Below are positions 57,587-64,000 of a DNA stretch of 64,000 nt, one piece after another. Position 1 is the first letter of the stretch; every line of letters starts with the position of its first letter. The position numbers and the translations under genes were made by a program. Source of the DNA: Corallococcus caeni (lineage in GTDB: Bacteria > Myxococcota > Myxococcia > Myxococcales > Myxococcaceae). The notes below the pieces were generated by a model. The model searched no databases, was not told the DNA's origin, and saw only the letters and a program-made list of their open reading frames with translations. The DNA is taken from positions 62,001 to 126,000 of the forward strand of contig NZ_BTTW01000013.1 of assembly GCF_036245865.1 (NCBI RefSeq), in the 5' to 3' direction.

Positions 57587-58462
57587 TCAGCTCCAGCCAT
57601 CCACCAGCGGACGGCCTTCCAGCTCGTTGCGAAGCAGCTCCAGGTAGCGCCACCGCCGAGCCCGCGGCAGGGCCAGGATGTCCGCCTCCGACCAGTGGTA
57701 GTGGAAGGCCAGCACGTGCACCTCCGTCTCCAGCCGCGCCGCCCCACCCCGCAGCTCGCGCGCCAGCAGCGCGAACGGATCCAGCTCCAGCTCCAGCCAC
57801 ACGGCGCACTTCGGACAGCGCGCCAACAGCCCCAGGTCCGGCGCGGACGTGCCTTGCGCCAGCGCCAGCGCCACCGCGTGCCGCGAGCGCGCGGGCAGCG
57901 AAAGCCACGCGGCCGGCGTCAGCGCCTGCCCCTCCACCACCACCAGCCGCGACCACAGGAGCGCGGACCGCTCCGCGCGGGTGCCCTGCGCGTCCGCGAG
58001 CACCGCGTCGTCCTCGCCCGTCGGCTCACGCACCTCCGCCCGCCCTTGCGGCAGCGCGACGGCGAGCACCTCCGGCGCTTCAGCGGCCCGCTCCGGTGAG
58101 AGCGCGGAGAGCCGCACGTCCACGTCCGCCATCGCCTCGCACGCGGGCGCGGGGCAGCGCGCCACCAGCGTCACCCGGTCCCCGTACATCCGGGCCCGCA
58201 GGTGCAGCGCCAGGTGATGCCGGTCCCCGCGCGTGAGGCAGGCCGCCAGCTCCGCGTCCACGCGCGGATAGTCCCCCAGCCGTCCCAGGCACGCCGCCAG
58301 CAACGCGCTCACCGCGCGCGGGCCGGGACGTTCGCCGGCCTGGGCCAGCGCCCACTCCTCGCGGCCGGTGAGCGGGCGCAGCTCGCCCTGGCGGTGGCAG
58401 CGGCCGTCCTCGTCGAAGAGGCCGTGCGGCAGCAGCACCGGGATGGGGGGCTCGAGCAGCAC
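57587..58462 (-). CDS. gp26-like baseplate protein with C-terminal DUF6760-like segment
   Basis: A 291-residue protein starting at GTG 58462, one base after the tube stop. It resembles the T4 baseplate (gp26-like) proteins of eCIS loci, with LLPHGLFDEDGRCHRQGELRPLTGREEW at the start. Two Cys pairs, ARCPAPACEAMADVDVRL and ARCPKCAVWLELEL, look like a zinc site. The last 45 residues (EVHVLAFHYHWSEADILALPRARRWRYLELL) match the short DUF6760-type proteins that are usually separate genes in these loci, so this seems to be a fusion. Likely an assembly factor for the hub. Confidence 0.78.
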   Translation of the reverse strand: MLLEPPIPVLLPHGLFDEDGRCHRQGELRPLTGREEWALAQAGERPGPRAVSALLAACLGRLGDYPRVDAELAACLTRGDRHHLALHLRARMYGDRVTLVARCPAPACEAMADVDVRLSALSPERAAEAPEVLAVALPQGRAEVREPTGEDDAVLADAQGTRAERSALLWSRLVVVEGQALTPAAWLSLPARSRHAVALALAQGTSAPDLGLLARCPKCAVWLELELDPFALLARELRGGAARLETEVHVLAFHYHWSEADILALPRARRWRYLELLRNELEGRPLVDGWS

Positions 58463-58463
58463 G

Positions 58464-58955
58464 TCAGGTCACCGCCTCCAGCGTGAAGCCCTCGTGCTGG
58501 ATCTCCACCGTCTCGATGAGGATCTCGTTCGCCTCCGCGGCCAGCTCCGACATCGCGGTGAACTTCGAGACCCACGCGTTGCGCAGCACGAACTTCTTCA
58601 CCGCGCGGTTGAAGTCCAGGTCGTAGACGAGGATCTCCACGGTGCGCCGGTAGTCCGGCTCCGCGGCGCGGAAGCCCGGCGTGGCCTCGTGGCGGATGAG
58701 CTGGAGGGCCCAGTCCCGGAACGTCGTGTCCTGGGTGAGGCCCGCCTCCAGCGTGAAGGGCTCGTAGTGCACGCGGCCCGGGGACAGCTCGTCCACGGAG
58801 GACGGGCTGTTGCCGGAGCGGAACTTCACCACCTCCACGGTGCCGGTGAGGCCGGAAATCTTCCGGCACGCGGCCACCTCGATGTTGTTGAACAGCACGC
58901 GGAAGTTGAAGTTGCGGTACGGGTCGCGCTTCGTGGATTCGACGAATCGGGGCAT
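58464..58955 (-). CDS. Tail tube protein (gp19-like), copy 2
   Basis: A 163-residue inner-tube protein of the T4 gp19 family. Motifs are DPYRNFNFRVLFNNIEVAACRKISGL near the start and FVLRNAWVSKFTAMSELAAEANEILIETVEIQHEGF at the end. The rings of this protein form the tube pushed out on sheath contraction. GAGGAG lies eight bases before the ATG, one of the strongest ribosome sites in the operon, fitting a major structural protein. It is the more canonical of the two tube genes. Confidence 0.94.
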   Translation of the reverse strand: MPRFVESTKRDPYRNFNFRVLFNNIEVAACRKISGLTGTVEVVKFRSGNSPSSVDELSPGRVHYEPFTLEAGLTQDTTFRDWALQLIRHEATPGFRAAEPDYRRTVEILVYDLDFNRAVKKFVLRNAWVSKFTAMSELAAEANEILIETVEIQHEGFTLEAVT

Positions 58956-58999
58956 GGCGTCACTCCTCGAATGGGACGTCAGGGCGTCGGGATGACCGC

Positions 59000-59542
59000 C
59001 TAGGGCCTGGACAGGTTGGGCCGGGGCACCGGCTCCCAGCCTTCGTGGGTGAGCTCCAGCGACAGGAGCGCCACCTCCCCCGCCATGGCGTCCAGCTTGG
59101 GCAGGGCGTGGAACTTGCTCACCCACGCGTTGTGCACGTGGAAGCTGCGGATGCGCGCCTCCATGCCTCCGGGCGTGGGCACGTCCGTGGGGTGCGCGTA
59201 GGCGTCCCACAGGTCGATGAAGAGGTCGCGCTTCACCGGCTCGCCGGGCGCCTTGCCGGTGCGCGCGAACTCCAGCACCGCGCGCGCCCAGCGCTCCAGC
59301 GTGTCGTCCAGCGCCAGCCCCTGCTCCAGCACGAGCGGATCCCAGTTCACCTTGTGGGGCTGCGCGTAGCGGTGCAGGTTGTTGCCGCCCTCCCAGACCT
59401 CGAAGGCGCCCACGTTGACGGACAGGCCGGACACGGAGCGCACCCCCGCCACGTACTCCCCGGCCGCGGACGTGCTCATCCGGAGCCGGAAGCGGAAGGT
59501 CCGCAGCGGGTTGCGGGCGTTGGCGGGAACGGGCGTGGGCAT
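59000..59542 (-). CDS. Tail tube protein (gp19-like), copy 1
   Basis: A 180-residue gp19-family tube protein (NPLRTFRFRLRMS...VRSVSGLSVNVGAFEVWEGGNN, then SFHVHNAWVSKFHALPKLDAMAGEVALLSLELTHEGW). It is clearly related to the tube protein just downstream but diverged, with an inserted loop near residues 100-125. eCIS often carry two or three tube paralogues, one used for the first ring or an end of the tube. The ATG shares a base with the sheath stop. Confidence 0.92.
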   Translation of the reverse strand: MPTPVPANARNPLRTFRFRLRMSTSAAGEYVAGVRSVSGLSVNVGAFEVWEGGNNLHRYAQPHKVNWDPLVLEQGLALDDTLERWARAVLEFARTGKAPGEPVKRDLFIDLWDAYAHPTDVPTPGGMEARIRSFHVHNAWVSKFHALPKLDAMAGEVALLSLELTHEGWEPVPRPNLSRP

Positions 59543-61863
59543 CAGGCCGCCAGCAGGCTCTTCTGGCTGATTTCGATGACCACGAACTCCGCGGGCTTCA
59601 GCGGCGCGAAGGCCACCTGCGCGGTGACGATGCCCGCGTCCACGTTCTCCTGCGGGTTGGTGCTCCGGTCGCAGACGACGCTGAAGGCCTCCTCGGGCGT
59701 GCTGCCCTGGAAGGCGCCCTGCCGGAACAGCCCCAGCATGAAGGACTCGATGGAGACGCGGATGCGGCCCCACAGCTCCTCGTCGTTGGGCTCGAACACC
59801 GCCCACATCAGGCCGCGCCGCAGGGACTCCTTGAGGAACAGCGCCGTGCGGCGCACCGGGATGTAGCGCCACTCCGGATCCGGCGACAGCGTGCGCGACC
59901 CCCACGACACCAGCCCCACGCCGGGGAACTGGCGCAGGCAGTTGAGGCTCACCGGGTTGAGCAGGTCCTGCTCCGCGTCGATGACGGGGTACTGGAGGCC
60001 CAGCGCCTCGGAGATGGACGCCTCGATGCCGGCGGGCGCCTTCCACACGCCGCGCGTGGAGTCCGTGCGGGCGAAGAGGCCCGCCACGTGGCCGGACGGC
60101 GGCACCAGCCGCGTGGGGTTGCGGCCCACGCCCACCGGATCCGCCACGCGGATCCACGGGTAGAACATGGCGGAGTTCTTCGAGCGTGAGGGCAGCCCCT
60201 CCACGAACTGCTTCGCGTCATCCGGCACGACGGCGAAGTCCTTGTCCACGCCGCCGGGGCCATCCGCGAGGAAGAAGCAGTCCCCCCGGTTGTCGCAGTA
60301 CGCGATGCCGGCGGCGATGAACGCCACCTCGTTCTTGCCCGGCAGCGCCACGATGTTGACGTCCTCGGTGTCCAGCGCGTGCAGGCCCGTGCGCGACGCC
60401 GCGTCGCCCGCGAAGTCGGACGTGTCCAGGAGGCCCGTGCCGTCGTCGCCGCCCAACAGCCGCACGTTCGTCACCGCCGCCGGGCGCACGACGGGGTTCG
60501 CGGGCGAGTCGTCGGAGTAGCCCCGGGCACGCGGCGCGAAGCCCAGCTGCCGGAGCATGGTGGGCACGGTGGGCTGGAGCGTCTCGCTGATGGACAGCTG
60601 GAGCCCGTCGAAGGTCTCCGAGGTCAGGCCCGGCGTGCCCGCGGCGGCGGTGCCGGTGAAGCCGGTGGCGGAGAGCGACAGCGTGGACGTGCCCGCGGGC
60701 GTGGCCAGCCCCGTGATGACGGTGTTGCCCTGCGCGTCCGTCACCACCGACGCGACCTTGCCGGCGAGCGCCGTCGCCAGCGAGTGGTTCAGCTCCGCGG
60801 GCGTCACCGCCCCCGCGTTCGCCGCGAGGATGGGGATGGGCACCACCGTGGTGCCCCCCGGCGGCCCCACGGTGACCTTCGCGTCCTCCGGGTCCAGGTC
60901 GTACGTGGCGCCCGAGGGCTTGGGGATGGTGAGCGTGGGCCCGGTGGCCACCTTCAGCGAAATCTCCGGCGAGTCCGTGCCGCCGATGACGAAGGTGTTG
61001 GTGAGCCCCGCGGCGGTGACGGCCTGGGTGAGGACGGCCTTGAGTTGGGTGGTGTCCAGCTGCGTGCGGCCGTTGGCGAACGTGGCGGCCGGCACCGCGG
61101 TCGTCACCAGGGACTGGGTGATGGGAACGTCCAGCGTCGTGCGGGGCAGGTCCGGTTGGGCTTCATCCCAGGTGGAGAGCTGCAGCTTGCCGCCGTCGTA
61201 GAGGCTGTACTTCGTGCCGGACAGCACGGCGGCCTTGAGCTTCGGCGGCACGCCCGGCACCAGCACCGCGCCGGGCGGCTGAGCGGCCAGCTTCAGCTGG
61301 AACTCGTCGCGCACGCGGATGTAGCGGGAGATGTCGTTGATGCGATCGGCGACGTAGTCCTCGCTGGACGGGTCCATGCGCACGTCCTCGAACGCCTCCA
61401 GGCGGCGCGTGGCCCCGGCCTCCGTCCAGACGACCTCCACGCGGAACGCCTCGCTGGGGAAGTTGGTGGAATCGCTCACGTGGACGCGGAGGAAGTCGGA
61501 CCACTCGCCCGCGCCCCGCGCCAGGAACGTGAGGGCGTTGAGGCCGCCCCCCGCGCGCGACACAAGGGGCGCGGACGCACCGGCCACCGCGTCGGAGGGC
61601 AGCACGCGCACGACGTAGGCGCGCCGTCCGCCGGAGTCGAAGAAGGCCTCCACCGCCTGCGCGACGAGCCCCGCCTCTCCGGGCTCGTGGCCCCCGAAGG
61701 CGCGCTCGTACTCGGCGAAGCCGGTGACGAACTGGGCCAGGCCCGGGATGCCGCGCGCCGTGCGTCCGACGAACGCCGCCGTGGACGTGCCCACCCCTTC
61801 GATGGGGCGCGCACCGGCACTGATCTCTTCGACATAGACGCCGGGATGCAATCGCTCAGCCAC
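59542..61863 (-). CDS. Contractile tail sheath protein
   Basis: A 773-residue phage-type sheath protein. The N-terminus ERLHPGVYVEEISAGARPIEGVGTSTAAFVG is the standard sheath start, and the C-terminus RRTALFLKESLRRGLMWAVFEPND...LWGRIRVSIESFMLGLFRQGAFQG...YIVQV-type region ending in AEFVVIEISQKS is the conserved sheath core. The middle (about 270-480) is a strand-rich insert that would sit on the outer surface. It is the only sheath gene in the window. AGGAGG lies directly before an ATG at 61869 but six bases before GTG 61863, so the GTG is the better start; the difference is two residues. Confidence 0.94.
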   Translation of the reverse strand: MAERLHPGVYVEEISAGARPIEGVGTSTAAFVGRTARGIPGLAQFVTGFAEYERAFGGHEPGEAGLVAQAVEAFFDSGGRRAYVVRVLPSDAVAGASAPLVSRAGGGLNALTFLARGAGEWSDFLRVHVSDSTNFPSEAFRVEVVWTEAGATRRLEAFEDVRMDPSSEDYVADRINDISRYIRVRDEFQLKLAAQPPGAVLVPGVPPKLKAAVLSGTKYSLYDGGKLQLSTWDEAQPDLPRTTLDVPITQSLVTTAVPAATFANGRTQLDTTQLKAVLTQAVTAAGLTNTFVIGGTDSPEISLKVATGPTLTIPKPSGATYDLDPEDAKVTVGPPGGTTVVPIPILAANAGAVTPAELNHSLATALAGKVASVVTDAQGNTVITGLATPAGTSTLSLSATGFTGTAAAGTPGLTSETFDGLQLSISETLQPTVPTMLRQLGFAPRARGYSDDSPANPVVRPAAVTNVRLLGGDDGTGLLDTSDFAGDAASRTGLHALDTEDVNIVALPGKNEVAFIAAGIAYCDNRGDCFFLADGPGGVDKDFAVVPDDAKQFVEGLPSRSKNSAMFYPWIRVADPVGVGRNPTRLVPPSGHVAGLFARTDSTRGVWKAPAGIEASISEALGLQYPVIDAEQDLLNPVSLNCLRQFPGVGLVSWGSRTLSPDPEWRYIPVRRTALFLKESLRRGLMWAVFEPNDEELWGRIRVSIESFMLGLFRQGAFQGSTPEEAFSVVCDRSTNPQENVDAGIVTAQVAFAPLKPAEFVVIEISQKSLLAA

Positions 61864-61879
61864 GTTCATCCTCCTGGTT

Positions 61880-63838
61880 TCAGATGGTCCCGCGCCTGGC
61901 GGTCTCGACTTCGGTGACGGACGTTCCCGGGTGGCCGCTGGCACCGCGCGCGGCACCGCGCGCGACGAGGTCCACCTGGGGCTTCTCGACGAGGCGGGCG
62001 CTGGTGCGCGGGTTCGGCTCGTCCATCAGCGCGGAGACGCGGTAGTCCACGCAGCAGCGGTACAGGTGGTTCAAGAGGTCGTCGCGGCGGCGCAGCTGGG
62101 TCTGGAAGAAGAAGCACTCCTCCTCGAACACGAGCGTGCGGCCCCGCGCCCAGACGCCCTCCACGGGCTTGCTGAGCGTCACCGCGTCGCCGTCCAGCCC
62201 CAGCACCAACGCCTGGAAGCGCCGCTTGCCCACGCGGTAGCCGTCCTCGCTCTCCCCCAGCACCACCACGTCGCCGACCTTGAGGCGCGGGGCCGCGGTG
62301 ACGCTGCGGCGCAGCGCCGGGTCCAGCGGGCCCACGGGCTCCGCCACCAGGTGCAGGTGGTCCACCGTGAAGTCCAGCGGCGTGCCCGTCTGCGCGCCCA
62401 GCGTGAGCACCATGTCGCTCGCGGCGACGGTGACGCCGGGCGCGGCGACGGGCGGCGCGGGCGTGGCCTCCGGATCCTGGAGCGGCTGCGGCGTCCCGTC
62501 CGCCGACAGCCACACCACGCCCTCCCCCGCCTCCAGCCGCGCGTGCAGCGCCACGCCGGCCTCCAGCCGCTCCACGGGGAGGCGCCAGCGCGTCTCCGCG
62601 ACCTGCGTGCCGCTGCCCTGGGACAGCGTCGCGGTGGCCACCACCTCGCCCATGAGCCGGGTGCCCACCTGCTCATAGCGGACGACGAGCCGCAGCACGG
62701 GCTGCGCCTGCGACAGCAGCACGGCCACCGGCAGCGTCTGCGCGGCCACCGCGCCGGAGGCGACCCGCAGCCCCAGCGACAGCGCCAGTCCGTCCGGGGC
62801 CGGATTGTCGGCGTGGAATGGATCCGGCACGGCGGGCAGGGGGTACACGAGGACGGAGGCGGTGCCGGTCCCGGACAGGCGCAGGCCCTCGGAGGCGGGC
62901 AGGAAGGACGCGCCCGGCGTCAGGTCCACGCGTCCGCCGCGCGCGCGCTCCAGGCCCAGGTCGCTGGCCTCCAGGTGCGCCAGGGACATGAGCGTGGTGG
63001 GCTCGCCGCGCGGCAGCAGGCGGAGCGTCGTGGCGCCGTCGGGCACGTCCTCGGCCAGCAGCGACGGGCGGAGGACCATCTGCCCGCGCGTGGGGATGGA
63101 GAGCGCCACCGTGTCCATGATGGACGCCAGGTCCCCCTGCGAGCCCGCCCACAGGTCCACCTGCACGTCGATGGCCATGGCCTTGGGCGCGCGCAGCTTG
63201 CTCAGGAACGCCCTGCCCTCCTGGGCCCGCTCCGGAGGCTCCATGCCCAGGGGATCCGCGATGCTGCCGGTGACGGGCAGCACCTCCACGCTGGAGCGGA
63301 ACGCCATGGAGGCGATGCCCGGGTCGGAGCTGAGCGCGAACCGGCCGCCCTCCACGTCCCAGCGCGCGGTGGCGGCGGCGAGCGCCTCCAGCAGCAAGGG
63401 GTCCGTGAGCGGCGCGCCCGTGGGCTCCTGGAAGAGGCCGCCGGCGAGCGCCTCCGCCAGCTTCGCGTTGATCGCGGCGGTGAGCGCGGGGCCGGTGTCG
63501 GAGGAGGCGAACGAGCCCCCCGGCAGGCCCGTGAGGGTGACGGTGGCGCGGCCATCCAGGCGCAGCTTGAGCGCGCCACCCGGGGGCACGCTGTCCGAAG
63601 CCGCGCGAGGCCTGCCGACGAGGTGGCCCGGGACGCGGACCGTGGCGACGCCGGTGCGGCCGTTCTCGCGCTCGGGTTCAGGGAAGAGGCCCAGCGGACC
63701 GACGACGGAGAGGAAGGGCACGCGGGACGGCCGGTAACCCTCATCCACATAGCCATGCGCGGCGAAGACACGCACGTCGCCGCTGCGCAAGGCCATCCGG
63801 CCCTGCCACAGCAGTCCGCTGAGGATCTCGCGAATCAC
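61880..63838 (-). CDS. Unknown first gene of the eCIS operon (652 aa)
   Basis: A 652-residue protein with no recognised family. It is strand-rich with repeated Leu/Val segments, a helical stretch at about 115-165, and a late Cys pair (YRCCVDYRV) in a region FFFQTQLRRRDDLLNHLYRCC. It has no signal peptide or transmembrane helix. GTG 63838 has GGAGGG nine bases upstream. It sits directly before the sheath gene, where some eCIS carry the cap or unknown structural genes. A structural or end-of-tube role is possible but unproved. Confidence 0.72.
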   Translation of the reverse strand: MIREILSGLLWQGRMALRSGDVRVFAAHGYVDEGYRPSRVPFLSVVGPLGLFPEPERENGRTGVATVRVPGHLVGRPRAASDSVPPGGALKLRLDGRATVTLTGLPGGSFASSDTGPALTAAINAKLAEALAGGLFQEPTGAPLTDPLLLEALAAATARWDVEGGRFALSSDPGIASMAFRSSVEVLPVTGSIADPLGMEPPERAQEGRAFLSKLRAPKAMAIDVQVDLWAGSQGDLASIMDTVALSIPTRGQMVLRPSLLAEDVPDGATTLRLLPRGEPTTLMSLAHLEASDLGLERARGGRVDLTPGASFLPASEGLRLSGTGTASVLVYPLPAVPDPFHADNPAPDGLALSLGLRVASGAVAAQTLPVAVLLSQAQPVLRLVVRYEQVGTRLMGEVVATATLSQGSGTQVAETRWRLPVERLEAGVALHARLEAGEGVVWLSADGTPQPLQDPEATPAPPVAAPGVTVAASDMVLTLGAQTGTPLDFTVDHLHLVAEPVGPLDPALRRSVTAAPRLKVGDVVVLGESEDGYRVGKRRFQALVLGLDGDAVTLSKPVEGVWARGRTLVFEEECFFFQTQLRRRDDLLNHLYRCCVDYRVSALMDEPNPRTSARLVEKPQVDLVARGAARGASGHPGTSVTEVETARRGTI

Positions 63839-64000
63839 GCGAAACGACCCTCCAGGGCAGTGTCATGTCTGGTTTCAAGCTGCTGCGTCACGGCACCCCC
63901 CGGCACCCCGCAGAACCGCCTGTCCCCCGCATGAGACACGCGGAGGGCGACGACAATGAACCAGGAACTCCACCGGCGTCAACACCAGACACACATCAAT
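63839..64000 (-). promoter_or_regulatory. Upstream region of the eCIS operon with a promoter-like pair
   Basis: On the minus strand TTGACG (63982-63977) and TCATTG (63959-63954) are 17 bases apart, about 120 bases before the first operon gene. The -35-like hexamer is good, the -10-like one poor. No ORF with coding character is seen in these last 162 bases. Whether further operon genes lie beyond the right edge cannot be seen. Confidence 0.35.

Noticed and set aside
15624..63838. Integrated prophage
   Set aside because: Tail, baseplate and sheath genes are present but no capsid, portal, terminase, integrase or lysis genes, and an eCIS-type ATPase is present.
29036..63838. Type VI secretion system
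   Set aside because: There is no TssB/TssC pair, TssJ/L/M membrane complex or ClpV; the sheath is a single phage-type protein with gp19-type tubes.

Overview
The window looks like chromosomal DNA of a myxobacterium, probably Myxococcaceae (Corallococcus/Myxococcus/Pyxidicoccus type). The signs are very high G+C with strong third-position G/C bias, a modular polyketide synthase, a zinc-finger/kinase/propeller regulator beside a sigma factor, and a very large phage-tail-like gene cluster. This placement is inference from gene content; no rRNA or tRNA gene is present to confirm it.

Layout. (1) 1-7762, minus: 5' part of a polyketide synthase that runs off the left edge, ordered KS-ACP-KS-DH-KR-ACP-KS with no acyltransferase, as in trans-AT systems. 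(2) 8122-9501, plus: an amidohydrolase read divergently from the PKS. (3) 9571-14261, plus: a regulatory set of sigma-70-like factor, SMP-30-like lipoprotein, and a Ser/Thr kinase with an N-terminal anti-sigma-type zinc finger and a C-terminal propeller. (4) 14332-15477, minus: flavin reductase and iron-type superoxide dismutase. (5) 15624-28861, plus: an AAA+ ATPase of the kind found with extracellular contractile injection systems (eCIS), a 2669-residue multidomain protein with annexin-like repeats and candidate toxin motifs, a small zinc-ribbon protein, an unknown protein, and a HEAT/FGE-like protein. (6) 29036-63838, minus: about 23 tightly packed genes for a contractile phage-tail-like particle. 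In transcription order these are an unknown 652-aa protein, sheath, two tubes, a gp26-like protein, a small protein, CIS tube/hub protein, LysM, gpD, gp25, two baseplate-J proteins, a P2-I-like fusion, a 2538-aa beta-helix fibre-like protein, small proteins, a VgrG/gp5 spike, and a tail of unknown genes.

No capsid, terminase, portal, integrase or lysis genes are seen, and no TssJ/L/M or ClpV. The cluster is therefore best read as an eCIS, not a prophage or a type VI system. The two arms (5) and (6) converge at about 28.9-29.0 kb on a 27-bp palindrome that recurs twice at 48.2 kb. The likely division of labour is that the minus arm builds tube, sheath and a large baseplate with surface-exposed beta-helix/propeller proteins, while the plus arm supplies the ATPase and probably the cargo.

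The most unusual observations are the 2669-aa candidate effector, an apparent fusion of the ATPase to a cap-like (Pvc16-type) domain, a 92-bp-offset tandem duplication of a translation start that creates a 31-codon leader ORF before baseplate J, and the strongly enlarged baseplate proteins.
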